In this document: positions 23,125 to 34,265 of the stretch, piece by piece
How the letters are laid out: the number at the start of each line of letters is the position of its first letter
How positions within the stretch are numbered: the stretch's first letter is position 1
DNA from: Liriodendron chinense
Lineage: Eukaryota > Streptophyta > Magnoliopsida > Magnoliales > Magnoliaceae
DNA length: 64,000 nt
Assembly (NCBI GenBank): GCA_003013855.2
Contig: ML058588.1
Coordinates: 2,993,490-3,057,489 of the forward strand
Reading direction: 5' to 3'
Translations under genes and position numbers: made by a program
The notes under the pieces: generated by a model
What the model was told of the DNA's origin: nothing
Seen by the model: the letters and a program-made list of their open reading frames with translations, nothing else
Database searches by the model: none

Positions 23125-23545
23125 GGCCATGACTGTGGGGCCCACCTTGATGTACGTGTTGTATATCTACGCCACCATCCGTTTTTCTGGATCATTGGAT
23201 GAAGCCAACAATGAAGCAGATCCACTGAAAACAGTGGTGATTGAACGGCCGCCGTTAAAAAATTCCTAGGGTCCATCAAAATGTTTATTTACCATCCAAC
23301 CTGTTGATAAGATCAAACGGATGAGGATGAAGGGAAAACACAAATATAAGCTTGAAGGAAAACTTTTGTGGCCATAAAAAGTTTTTAATGGTGGGCATTT
23401 TATCACCACTATTTTCTGTGGTGTGGTCCACCTGAGGTTTCGATCTGTTTCTTTTTTTTGTACCATGCCCTAAAATGAGCTGGCAAAACAGATGGACGGC
23501 GTGGATATATAGCACATGCGTCAAGGTTGGCTGCACTGTCACAAC
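23125..23545. repeat. Foldback MULE-type MITE
   Basis: Left arm TGTGGGGCCCACCTTGATGTACG and right arm GATGGACGGCGTGGATATATAGCACATGCGTC pair. The middle has ACCATCCAACCTGTTGATAAG. The minus-strand open frames here are repeat shadows. The 22550-23124 stretch holds no gene. Confidence 0.65.
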
Positions 23546-24237
23546 CGTACCGAAGTCGGTCTTTCACCGGCCTCACTGAATCAGCTCTCCACGAGCTGGG
23601 TCCTCGATCCAATTTTTTTCACATGGCAGCATTTGATGGTATCAGCGGTCCACCTTTGGAGGGTCCACATATGGCCCTGTAAATAGATACTAAAAATCAA
23701 ATCAACGGTCCATGTCCAACAGGCCCAAGTCCTTTGATCAGATGGATGGATTGATTGGAGTGATTACCATGCTGTCGGTCCACCTTTAGATCTTTGTAAA
23801 GTGACCGTTCATTTACATTTTGAAATCTATTAGCACACTTTTAGACACGTGGCAATCCAAGCATTGATCCGGACCGTCCATTAGGTTTTCCTCTCCATGC
23901 TCATTTGGCCTTTGCAAGCAGCACGCGTGCCAAGATGGAAAGTGTGTGGGATATCTGATAATATGCAAAAGTAAAGCTGGTCCATCCATGTATGAAAGAG
24001 AGGATGATGGTATTTAAATAACATAAAGGTGCGGCACACCTCTTCTTAGTGGGGCCCGCATTATGCACGGCTCAGATGTACATTAAAAAGCTTTGGATAT
24101 GAGGGGACCATCGCAGATCAAATGCGAACCCCAAGCTAGTATGATATAATGATCACAACCATCGATGCAGAATGGACGGTAAGAATGAACCCGTGATATC
24201 ATATATTTTGCAGGCACTAAATCGAACGGCCCCAATT

Positions 24238-24358
24238 AGGGCAGTCAATGGGCCGGGTTTGGGCTGCCAAAATCAAAATTTTGAATAGTATGGGCCGATG
24301 AAACAGTTCAAAATCCGGGCTGAGGCCAAACCTAGGCCTGGCCCAATTGACAGCCCTA
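24238..24358. repeat. Short hAT MITE
   Basis: The 121-bp element has ends TAGGGCAGTCAATGGG and CAATTGACAGCCCTA. The flanks GCCCCAAT (left) and GCCCCCAAT (right) give a near-exact 8-bp duplication. Same terminal motif as the elements at 9292 and 32958. Confidence 0.75.
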
Positions 24359-24371
24359 GCCCCCAATCATT

Positions 24372-24600
24372 TGGTGATTTTAGGGTAATGTAAATCCATG
24401 GTGACTCACTCCCAGACAACGGTCTAGCATGATCATATTATAGTACTCGTAGTTGCTCGGAATATACCATCAATAGATCAGGACTGTCCATTTAGTCTAG
24501 CCTACTCTTCATAGCCTGCCCAATAAAAATTACAAAGATCTGGTTCACTGATGATTCGCATAGGATATGGTTATTAGTGAATGATAGTAGATAATTAGAT
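24372..24600. repeat. Relic of the peptide-gene duplication unit (3' flank)
   Basis: GACAACGGTCTAGCATGATCAT, then GTCCATTTAGTCTAGCCTACTCTTCA, matches the 3' flanks of the peptide units at 32.4 and 39.9 kb and, in part, 25.7 kb. No second exon follows, so only the flank survives. Confidence 0.6.

Positions 24601-24603
<3 letters not shown>

Positions 24604-24637
<34 letters not shown>
24604..24637. repeat. (AT)n microsatellite
   Basis: About 17 AT units, next to the relic flank. Confidence 0.85.
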
Positions 24638-24639
<2 letters not shown>

Positions 24640-24641
<2 letters not shown>

Positions 24642-25404
24642 GAATCACCACACTTCACCAGCAGAGAGTGTGTGTGTAAAGCAAATTGACACACGTCATC
24701 AGCTGTAAATTACAAAATTGTGCATAGAGTATGGAAGCACTCTACTGAAATTCTCATGAATCAAACAAAGAAAGAGGATGGTGAGAGAAGCACAGGAAAG
24801 AAATATCCATCCTCCTTAGCATATCTTCTCCGCCTCTCTTTGGTCATTCTTAAAATAACTATGAAATTCTTTATCACCTAACTGAGAGAATTATTTAGGC
24901 TATTTAGATCTCTCCGACATTAGAATAGATTGTGGAGATATCTCCTAGGCCAAAGGACCATAGTCAACATCCAATCACCATACACTGTTGGATTTCATGC
25001 ATGATCTAATTGTAAATAAATCTGCTGTGAAACATTTCTATGTTCGTATTCCATTTAGATGGTATGTTAATATACAAGTTACAAGAATAGGCAATCCCTA
25101 TAATGAAGGGATTCGAATAACAAAAATAAACATATAAGATAAGATTTGGGAAAAGAATAAAGCAAAAAGAGATTGGATAGATTGGCACGGAAATAGACAG
25201 AATCTAATATTAATATTTCAAAGTTCAATTTTAGATTCTAACAATTTTATAAGATTGTACATAAAAGATTTTAGAATTGAATTTCTCTCTTTAAATTTGG
25301 AGAAAATCACATTTCGATTTGCATCTCTAATAAAATTTCATCACTCCGTGTAATATTTATTTGCCAGTTGATTATGTCACAAAGACCTAAACTAAAGGAT
25401 AATA
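24640..25404. other. Intergenic stretch, nothing recognised
   Basis: AT-rich, no gene or repeat family identified. Confidence 0.35.
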
Positions 25405-25656
25405 CAAATTCCAGCTTGATCCAAAACTTTTGTTACCTCAAAGATGTTTGTAATGGTAGGCCTTCAATCATCACTATTTCCCTTGGCGTAGTCCACTTGT
25501 GATTTGGATCTGCTTCATTATTAAGTTCACCCTGTAAAATGAGTTTGGCAAAATGGATGGATGGTGTGAATAAAACACATACATCATGGTTGGGACCCAT
25601 AGAGCACTAACTAGCAGCAACTCAGTAGTAGAAGGGCTAGTGTGCAATCCACGTCC
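25405..25656. repeat. Foldback MULE-type MITE, right half
   Basis: Only the right arm is present (CAGCTTGATCCAAAACTTTTG ... GATGGATGGTGTGAATAAAACAC ... GCAATCCACGTCC). The left arm is lost. Confidence 0.55.
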
Positions 25657-25931
25657 ATATAAGTTATAGTTCTCCTAGTTGCACAGGGACATGCCGGAAA
25701 TCCCATCGATAAATCTGGAACGTCCATCTAGTCTACTCTTCATGGCCCACCCAACAAAAATCACAAAGAACGAACGATTCTGATCACATGATCAAATAGC
25801 CATAAAATGAACGATAAAGTTTTATTATTATTATTATTTATTTTTTAAGGAAATGAAAACACTTTTATTAATATGCATGTCGGATGCAGACATACAAATA
25901 CAACCAAATGTATGGTAGATAAAAGATATGG

Positions 25932-28062
25932 TCATGGGGAATGAGATGGTGGATTGTCGGGACAAACATTCCAGCAGACCTGTTGGTCGGAGTAGCAACG
26001 TCTGGTTTTCATGCAACACCAACAAATGGGAAAGAGGATTTGATCTTGTGCACTCGATTCACTCGAGCAACTGCTCTTGTAGCATGGCTTGATAAATATC
26101 TTTCTCCCTTCCATCTTCATCAACGGTCTAGGATCACTGATCTTGTGTCCATTGATCACATCGCCGCTGCCTGTGTACGAAATAGGAAGAAAAATCACAA
26201 CCATTGAACTCGCAAGGATATGATAGGGTAAAGTGACAACCATTGAAGTGTGCGTTTCAAATCCACTCCGTCTATCATTTCTGAAAGATCATGATAGGAA
26301 GTAGACCAAAAAATAAGATAGATTGGAGCCACAAGTGGGCCACAACACAGGGAAACGTTTGGATGGCTTGCCTACATTTGAAACCTTCTTGAGGCCTGCC
26401 GAAGTTTTGGATCGGACTGATATTTAGTTTTCGAGTCACCTTATGAATGGGTTGGATGGTATATAAACATTACGTTGGGCCTCAGGAAGGTTTCAGTGGT
26501 AGGCATCACCATCAGCACTGTTCCCTTGGGTGTGGCCCACTTACGTTCTGGATCAGCCAGATTCTTGGCTCAGGCGTTAACACGAGAGCTGGATGAAATG
26601 ATGGACGGAGAGGATATCAAACACACATCACGGTGGCCCCACGGAGCTTTTTGTTGCATTCAATGAATATGGTAGGATGCTGGCTTCCACTTGGGAGGAT
26701 AAATGATGGATCTGGGCCGTCCAACTAGTGGGATGCATAGGTACGGTTTGCTTTGGAGGAAGACTCCGTACACGTGGCAACCATGGTTGATGAAAGGAAC
26801 TCTACGGTCCAGCTCATCAGCAAATGTCTGTGTTTGCTGAGAAGTTTGATTTCCTGAATGTGGGGCCATGATCAATGATCCACACCGTTGATCGACACGG
26901 ATGATTGAGATACTATCGCCTTCTCAATATTCGGATTTTGCTCTGGTGAATCCGGACGGGTGTCTATTTTCATCTCAACCGTCTAGTGGCAGGTCATAGT
27001 ATCGAAAACGTTGGGATGTTGTTCTTTGACAAGATTCTCATCAATGGCAATATTTAGTTTGGATCATTTTAAAAAGTGGGCCCCACATGCACAAAATACA
27101 ACTAATTAACAAACGCACTGTGTTGTGTGTAGGCCATCAAACTCATGAATCAAGTGAGCCCCCACCGTGATGATGTGTTCAAAATCGAGGAGACGGAATG
27201 GCTAGTGGTCGGTGCTCTGTGGGCCCACCATGATGTATGTGTTTCATCCATGCCGTCCATTCATTTTTACAGATTATTTTATGGTATGATCCAAAAATGA
27301 GGTAGATCCAAATCTCAAGTGGATCATACCACCGGAAACAGTGTTGATTGAACGCCCACCATTAAAAACTTCCTGGGGACACAAAAATCTCAGATCAAGT
27401 TGATACTTGGTTTTTATCCTTCATCCAGGTCTGTATGACCTGTTCAAGTCAACAAAAAAAAAAAAAGCACTACAGTGGGCGTTGGGACGTTTTTAATGGT
27501 AGTTGGATTTGGACGTCAAATAAACATTACAGTGTTCCCTAGGAGGTTTTTTTTTTTTTTTTTTTTTTTTTAATTTTTTTTTTTTTATATTGTGGGCGTT
27601 CAATCACTACTGTTTTCCTGTGGCATGGTCCACCTGAGAATTAGATCTGCCTCATTTTTTAGATTAAGACATAAAATGATATGAAAAAATGGATGGACGG
27701 CATGGATGAAAGACATCCATCACAGTGGGGGCACAGAGCCAAAACCGAGCCTATACAATCATAAGATAAGCAAAATCATAGAAAAAAAAATAGATAACCA
27801 AAAAAAATCCCCTCCAAATTCACATAATAGCCCTTGTGATATTTATGCAGGGCCTATTATTATGTGTACATGACATCCAATCCGTCCATCATATGCACTC
27901 CTTTCTGTTCTCTTTGATGCCACAAAATCAATCCAATATAAAACTCAAGTGGTCCACACAAAAGTAAAGAATTGGGATTTACTTACATTCATGAAGAGAA
28001 AACAGGCCTGAAAAAAACAAGAAGAGAAGAGCTAAAAGGACGGCGTTGTTTAACTTAGCCAT
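25932..28062 (-). CDS. Small secreted cysteine-rich peptide, ESF1-like (unit 1)
   Basis: Exon 1 is 28062-27987 (GAA T|GTAAGT); exon 2 is 26170-25932 (TACACAG|GC). Joined, they encode 104 residues. Exon 1 is a hydrophobic signal peptide (MAKLNNAVLLALLFLFFSGL). Exon 2 gives a basic, cysteine-rich mature part with C-x4-C-x14-C-W-C-C-x5-C-x6-C-x3-C and a tail ending in NPPSHSP. All eight core cysteines are present, so this copy looks functional. The intron holds two foldback MULEs, at 26275-26660 (shared with units 2 and 4) and 27190-27740 (private). The promoter has TTATAAAAAG at 28101-28110. The likely role is extracellular signalling, possibly in seed or embryo tissue by analogy with ESF1; expression cannot be judged here. 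Confidence 0.78.
26275..26660. repeat. Old foldback MULE shared by peptide units (unit 1 copy)
   Basis: The left arm (AAATCCACTCCGTCTATCATTTC) and right arm (GATGGACGGAGAGGATATC) pair. The same element at the same place relative to exon 2 occurs at 33815-34265 (unit 2) and 40735-41190 (unit 4), so it inserted before the units duplicated. Confidence 0.65.
27190..27740. repeat. Foldback MULE-type MITE with 9-bp duplication, private to unit 1
   Basis: The 551-bp element is flanked by AAAATCGAG (27181-27189) and AAAACCGAG (27741-27749), a 9-bp duplication with one mismatch. Unit 3 has the uninterrupted site (TTCAAAATCTAGCCTATAC near 38046). It lies in the intron of the unit 1 gene. Confidence 0.8.
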
Positions 28063-28100
28063 GGCCTAAAATGCAATTCTCTTGTTAAGAAAATGTTAGG

Positions 28101-28110
28101 CTTTTTATAA
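28101..28110 (-). promoter_or_regulatory. TATA box of peptide gene, unit 1
   Basis: TTATAAAAAG about 40 bp before the ATG. The same motif is at 35714-35723 in unit 2. In unit 4 it has changed to TTATTAAAAG at about 41936-41945. Confidence 0.55.
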
Positions 28111-28158
28111 CCCTTTTAAGCTTCCAAATTAGATTAATACAGGTTGGCATTTTAGTGC

Positions 28159-28647
28159 GGGAGCATGCGGCCCACTTTGATGAATGTGTCGCATATCCAT
28201 ACCGTCTATTTTTTTAAAACTCATTTTAGGAGTTTATCCCAAAGTGTAAGCAGATCCAACCCTCCGGTGGACCCAACCACTGAAAGAAGTGCTAAATGAC
28301 CATTAAAAACTTTTTATAGGCTACAGAAGTCTTGGATCAAGCTGATCTTTGTATTTTTCCTTCATCCAGGTCTGGTTGACCTTATCAACGTGTTGGATGA
28401 CAAATAAACATTCGGATCTGCTTACAGTGGGCCAGGGATGCTTTTAAATGGTAGGCATTCAATCACTACTGTTTCCTATGGTGTGGTCCACCTGAGATTT
28501 GGATCTCCTTACCTTTTGGAATCAAGCCCTAAAATGGACTGGAAAAGTGGATGGACGGCGTGGATGTGCAAGACATCATCAAGGTGGGCCCCACGGTTAG
28601 GGTAACACCCACTAAGGGGTTTTCCCGGTAACACCAAATCCGCACCC
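28159..28647. repeat. Foldback MULE-type MITE upstream of unit 1 gene
   Basis: Flanked by TTTAGTGC at 28151-28158 and 28648-28655 (8 identical bases, the ninth differing). Unit 2 has the empty site (TTTTAGTGCACTTATTAATTAC). Unit 3 carries the same insertion with its left part deleted (38629-39109). Confidence 0.75.
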
Positions 28648-28666
28648 TTTAGTGCTCGTATTAATT

Positions 28667-28941
28667 GGACTCGGATTCGGCAGTGACTCCTCCAGTACCA
28701 AGCTCGCTGCTGGTCGGTACTGGAAAAGCCCTGTGGGCCCACAATGATATATGTGTTTTATCCAATCCGTCCATTCATGTTGCCAACTCATTTTGGGATT
28801 GAAACCGAAAATGAGGCAGATCGATACAGAGCTCAAATGGACCACACCACATGAAGCAGTCGGAATTGTGACGCGAAACCTTCCCAGAGCTTCGACCAGT
28901 ACCGAGCTCGGTACTGGAAGGTCACTACGGAATTTAAATTC
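28667..28941. repeat. Internally deleted foldback MULE upstream of unit 1 gene
   Basis: Flanked by perfect 9-bp duplications GTATTAATT (28658-28666 and 28942-28950). The full-length version at the same site is 39120-39644 in unit 3, so about 250 bp have been lost here. Confidence 0.75.
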
Positions 28942-29104
28942 GTATTAATTGCAGGAAGATACGTTTGCGCTTGGGTAAGAAGATTCGTTTGTACGTGTGC
29001 TTTAATACATCACAGTGTATATTTACCATATCCGGACTTTAGACTATGGATTTGGGCTCATAACTTAATGATCCGAGCCGTTTATTTGATGGGACTCTCC
29101 TTAC

Positions 29105-29186
29105 ATTCGTAAAACAAAAGAGCCATACCACAGAAAGAGAGAGGAAGAGAGAGGAGGGCTAAACGTATGGTGTAAAGCCTAGCCAT
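29105..29186 (-). other. Orphan first exon of an ESF1-like peptide gene (type B), unit 1
   Basis: The ATG at 29186 opens a 27-codon signal peptide (MARLYTIRLALLSLPLSF...) ending GAA T|GTAAGG at 29105, in phase 1. It matches the type B exon at 22477 more than the type A exon of the same unit. It has no second exon of its own; splicing to 26170 would keep the frame. Confidence 0.6.
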
Positions 29187-29267
29187 GATAAGAGAGGTGT
29201 GTGGATTATTTATTTGCACTTTTTTCTTTTCTTTTTTTTTCTTTTTTTTTTTAAAGCATCGAAACCG

Positions 29268-29660
29268 GGAAGCGGATTGCGCACTGAGTATACTCCGTGG
29301 GGCCCACCATGATTTATGGATTTTATCCATTCCGTCCATCTATTTTACCAAATAATTTTAAGGCTTGAGCCAAACAATGAAGCATATCCAAAGCTCAAGT
29401 GGACCACACCACATGAAAGAGTGTGAATTAAAAGTCTACCATTGAGAATTTCTTAGTGGTAATAGAAGTTTTGGATCAAGCTAATATTTGTGCATTTCCC
29501 TTCATCCATGTCGGTGTGATCTTATGAACAGGTTGGGTGACAAATAAACATCATTGTGGGCCTTAGAAAGCTTTCAATGGTGGAAATCATTATTCACATT
29601 GTTCTTGTGCTGTGGTCCACTTAAGCTTTGGATATGCTCTAATTTTGATCTTGTGAATGT
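29268..29660. repeat. Foldback MULE-type MITE
   Basis: Starts GGGAAGCGGATTGCGCACTGAG, the same terminus as the element at 31836, then TGGGGCCCACCATGATTTATGG. The right arm is cut off after CTTTGGATATGCTCTAATTTTG. Confidence 0.65.
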
Positions 29661-30443
29661 ACTCCCATGCAGAAGGATAGTGACAGAATGATGCCTACAT
29701 TTTCTTGACTTTTCTGTTTGTTGATTCTATTTTGATTTGATTAAAACGTGGAGTTAACTCAGAAATAAAAATGTGTTTGACTTGGAGTTATTACTAGCCA
29801 AATGAAGCTTGAAATCTACGGCTGGCTAAAAACCGTAGAATCGCTTAGCAATCAGGGAATTATAAGATTCTCCAACTCAAGTGAATCCTGCGATTGATCT
29901 TCAACCTTAGATTCTGGGTAAGGGCTTCGGTTATGAAAAAGAATGGGTTAGGCACCCTTTTTCACCTATGTGAAGCACAGTCTATAATTTATAGTGCTAT
30001 GCAGTTCTAGGGGTATTCAGAAAAGCTTCCCACATTATGTAGCTAAATGGTACTGCACTAGGCCGTAGGACTTGATAGGCAAAATAAGAAAAAAAAAAAA
30101 ACAAATCCATAACAAAGAAAAGAAAGAACACAAAGTTAAGCCATATTGCACAGACTCTTTAAGGCCTGGGTAGACGAAATAGAAAAATATTTAAGGCAGT
30201 AGTAAAGTAAAAAAAGTAAGCGAAGTTAAGATATACTTCATAGGCTTTTTAATGTCAAAGTCTGTGAAATATTAAAGAAATGAAAACAAAATAAAAGTGT
30301 GAGCAAGTATAGACATTGTAAGTGTGTAAGGAATGTGTGGAGTGTAATACCGTTTGATTCGAAATGTGAGATAAAAAAAAAAAGAAAAGTCAAACGCAAT
30401 TTTTTGATATAAAAAAAAATGGGTAACCAAATGTCTCAGATTT
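29661..30443. other. Intergenic stretch, nothing recognised
   Basis: No gene or family repeat identified; A-rich with several poly-A tracts. Confidence 0.35.
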
Positions 30444-30945
30444 CAACCCTACTCGTACACTTCAATGTTAACTTTTGACTTCTTAATATACAGAGAGAGA
30501 TGGATATAAAGTATTCTCAGAGGCATCAGAAGTTTGGTGTGCATTTTATTATCAGTCTTTTTGGAACAAAAGGAGGGCACTGCCATTGCATAAGCTCGAG
30601 ATTTTTTTAGGCAGAGCTTCTATGTTCATTTCTTCCGGAGCTTTCTGTTTCCTCATAATGGCCTCTCTCTTCCATCTCTTGGAAAAATCTCAACCCTACT
30701 CGTACACTTCAATGTTAGTAGTTTACTTTTGACTTCTTAATATACAGAGAGAGATGGATATAAAGTATTCTCAGAGGCATCAGAAGTTTGGTGTGCATTT
30801 TATTATCAGTCTTTTTGGACCAAAAGGAGGGCACTGCCATTGCATAAGCTCGAGATTTGTTTAGGCAGAGCTTCTATGTTCGTTTCTTCCGGAGCTTTCT
30901 GTTTCCTCATAATGGCCTCTCTCTTCCATCTCTTGGAAAAATCTC
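30444..30945. repeat. Tandem duplication, two units of about 247 bp
   Basis: CAACCCTACTCGTACACTTC at 30444 recurs at 30691, followed in both by GAGATGGATATAAAGTATTC and GGCCTCTCTCTTCCATCTCTTGG. The units are nearly identical apart from a 6-bp insertion (GTAGTT region), so the duplication is recent. A (TC)n tract follows at about 30986-31013. Confidence 0.85.
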
Positions 30946-31334
30946 TGGCCTCTTTCCTCATAATTTCTGTTTCCTCGTAATGGCCTCCTCTCTCTCTCTC
31001 TCTCTCTCTCTCTTTATTTATATCTACCATAAATTATGTACTTAAATAGGCCAATGGTACCCATTCATCCTAGTCAAATGAAGCTGACGATATATCAGCC
31101 TGTAGCGAGCAGCGACTAACCTGTGGATGAAACTAGATTGGTACTCATTCACTTTTTTAATTTCTGCCTGGTTAGAAGTGAACTAGGATTGATACTCATT
31201 CACCTCCTCTACAACTTATACACCTAAATCTCGGCTGATCCGATCCAATTGACATCTCCGGGACGCTCTTTTAACCACACAACTGCTTTGATTTACGATA
31301 AAACTAAATTAGTAAGTTTTGACATATTTAAGGT

Positions 31335-31522
31335 AGGGTGTCTACAAAGCTCTACCCCTAAAATGAGTTAGAAAATAGATGGATGACATAGACAAGCCAC
31401 ATACATTCACAGTGGGCTCAGCAGAGTTTACACGATAAAAGCATACTGCCCTAGAATGAGTTAGAAAACAAATGCATGGTGTAGATAAGCCACATTCATT
31501 CACAGTAGGCCCAACAGTGTCC
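31335..31522. repeat. Two partial foldback MULE right arms in tandem
   Basis: ACCCCTAAAATGAGTTAGAAAATAGATGGATGACATAGAC... and then CTAGAATGAGTTAGAAAACAAATGC... each resemble the family's right arm, about 70 bp apart. No gene in 31016-31334. Confidence 0.45.
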
Positions 31523-31668
31523 GGCCTGCTAGCCCAGCTAGAAGACGCTAGGCATTTCAAGAGCAGGACTCAGGTTCCAGTGTGAAGGAGACACACTAAC
31601 CCCATCAATGGGTGGGTGCATTGCGTGACTAACCGTGTGTGCATTACCCAGGTGGGTGCACTAAAAGC
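31523..31668 (+). repeat. tRNA-derived SINE, copy 1
   Basis: A-box-like CTAGCCCAGCTAGAAG near 31529 and B-box-like AGGTTCCAG near 31572 are followed by ACACACTAACCCCATCAATGGGTGGGTGCATTGCGTGACTAACCG, shared with the copy at 42.6 kb. It ends CTAAAAG without a long tail. Confidence 0.65.
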
Positions 31669-31835
31669 CTACCGAGTGAACTTTGGGACCCACCATGACG
31701 TATCTGTCTTATCCACGCTGTCCGTCCATTTCACCGTCACATTTTAAAGCATGAGCACGGAATCAATCGAAGTATGTCTGAAGTTCAAGTGGACCACACC
31801 ACAAAAAGATAGTGTGAATTTGTACCGGTCTAGCA

Positions 31836-32368
31836 GGAAGCGGATTGCGTACAGAGTAACTCCACACGCTAGCGTGCGGAGTAAACTCTGTGTGTCCCAC
31901 AGTTATTTATGTATTTTACCTACTTTGATCATCCATCTTAAAAGGAAATTTTAAGTATGGTGCCAAAAAATGAAGCATATAAATATCTAAAGTGGACCAC
32001 ACCACAAGAAAAGTGTGAACTGGATGTATACCATTGAAAAATTCTGGGAGGACATAGAAGTTTTGGATCAAGCTGATATTTGTGTTTTCCCTTCATCCAT
32101 ATCCATGTGATCTTATGAACAGGTTGGATGACAAATAAACATCACTTTAGGGCCTGGGAAGGTTTCAACGGTGGAAATCATTATTCCACTGTTTCGTGTG
32201 GCATGGTCCACTTGAAATTTGGATATGCTTAAATTGGGCTCAACCACTAAAATGAGATGGAAAAACATATGGACGGAATAGATAAAGCACATACATTCTA
32301 GGTGGGCCCAACTGAGTTTACTAGCACGACAAGAGCTTGGGGAGTTACTCGGCACGCAATCCGATTCC
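31836..32368. repeat. Foldback MULE-type MITE with perfect 9-bp duplication
   Basis: The 533-bp element has ends GGAAGCGGATTGCG and CGCAATCCGATTCC and identical flanks GGTCTAGCA (31827-31835 and 32369-32377). It inserted beside another truncated family member (31678-31826), at the edge of peptide unit 2. Confidence 0.88.
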
Positions 32369-32957
32369 GGTCTAGCATGGGTAATGTCCAATCATGGTGA
32401 CCCACTCCTAGACAACGGTCTAGCATGATCATATGCCGGCCCAACTGGGACCCACAGAGGAATTTGTAACGGTACAATCCTTGTTCTCAGGGCACTCTAA
32501 GTTATAGTGCTCCTAGTTGCATGGAGACATGCTGAAAGTCTCATTAATACATCTAGACTGTTCATTTAGTCTGGCCTACTCTTCACGGCCCACCCAACAA
32601 AAATCACAAAGATTGAACGATTCCGATGACATGATCAAATAGCCCATAAAATGAACGGTAAAAGTTTATTTAACCAAGATATTCTGTAAATATAAAAACG
32701 CATGCTAGGACGCACATATTACTACACGTACGTGACACATGTGCACATGTACTTGAGGTCACACACATACATCATACATGGATGGAAATGTTCGTATGCA
32801 TGCGGATGTATACGTGCACACATACACACAGAAACACACACGCGCTCCCCTGTAGCCACGTGCGGATGCACACATACACATACGGCCAAATGTATGGCAG
32901 ATAGAACATATGGTCATGGGGCATGTGATGGTGGATTGTTGGGACAAAAATCCAAGC

Positions 32958-33517
32958 TAGGGCTCTCAATGGGTCGGATCCGGCTCCAAGTCCGTCTATG
33001 TGTAGACGTACACGGATTCGGATCCAACTCGGATGCAAAAGGTGATATCCATATCGCATCCATTTATAAATTGTTAGATCCATTTCCGGGCTAAAACCCA
33101 TGTAACTATTGGATTCGGCTCGAATCTATGTATGAATTCACCCCATGACAAATTTAAAAATAATATATGATATAAAATATATAATATAATATATTTAATT
33201 TAGTAGAAAAATAATGCAAATCCCCACTATTTTAACAACCTCAGAGTGGCATGTCTCAGTTTTGAAACAAGGCCCAAAATAATCTGGAAAAAGGATGGCC
33301 AGCATGAATATAACATACATGACAATGATTCGGATTCGGATCTAACTCGGATATGTTCTTGTGAATCCAAATCCGGTCCATTTAAATAATTGGACTTATT
33401 TTAAGATCCAAATCCCGTCCATTTAGCTAATCGGACCTATTTTAAAATCCAAATCTACATTATACCGATTCGGAGCGAATCTGATCTCGGATCTGACCCG
33501 CACCATTGAGAGCCCTA
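32958..33517. mobile_element. Nonautonomous hAT element inside a peptide gene exon
   Basis: Ends TAGGGCTCTCAATGGG and ACCATTGAGAGCCCTA match at 15 of 16 positions. The flanks ATCCAAGC (32950-32957) and ATCCCAGC (33518-33525) form an 8-bp duplication with one mismatch. There are internal GGATTCGGATC-type subterminal repeats and no transposase. Confidence 0.88.
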
Positions 33518-33814
33518 ATCCCAGCATTCCTGTTTGACGTTGTAGCAAATTCTGGTTTTCATGCAACACCAACAATACTGGAGGAGGATGTGATCTTGTG
33601 CACTCGCATCACCCCAGCAAAATTCTCTGTAGCATGGTCTGACAAATATCTTGGTCTCTTTCATCCTCATCAACGGTCTAGGATCTGTGATATTGTGTGC
33701 ATTGATCACATCGCTGCTGCCTGTGTACGAAATAGAAGAAAAGTTACAACCATTGAATTCTCAAGGCAATGATAGGGCGTGCGAATATTGCCCCCATGCA
33801 ACAAAAAGCTGTGG

Positions 33815-34265
33815 GGCTCAACTTGATGTGTGTCTGTAGAATCCTCTCCGTCTATCATTTCTGACAGATCATTTTAGGTAGAGGGTCAAAGCATAAGGCT
33901 GATAAAAAGCTCATCTGGGCCACGCCACAGGGAAACGATTCGATGGGTCGCATACCGTTGAAACCTTCTTGAGGCCTGCCGAAGTTTTGGATCGAACTGA
34001 TATTTAGTTTTCAGTTCATCCTCGTCGGAGTCACCTTATGAACGGGTTGGATGCAATATAAACATCATGCTGGGCCCCAGGAAGGTTCAGTGGTAGGCAT
34101 CATCATCAGCACTGTTCCTTGTGGTGTGGCCCACTTGCGTTTTGGATCAGCTTGATTTTTTGGTTCAGGACCTAAAACAGGAGATGGATGAAATGATGGA
34201 CGGGGAGGATATCAAACAGATATCACGGTGGGCCCCACGGACCTTTTTTGTTGCATACGAGTGTT
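33815..34265. repeat. Old foldback MULE shared by peptide units (unit 2 copy)
   Basis: Ortholog of 26275-26660, in the intron between the exons of the broken unit 2 gene. Left TGTGGGGCTCAACTTGATGTG and right ATCACGGTGGGCCCCACGG pair. Confidence 0.65.

Noticed and set aside
32759..33101. Open frames reading cysteine-rich peptides on the minus strand near 32.8-33.1 kb
   Set aside because: They come from CACACA/TGTGTG-rich sequence downstream of the broken peptide gene and from the hAT element, in the wrong frame for the real cysteine pattern.
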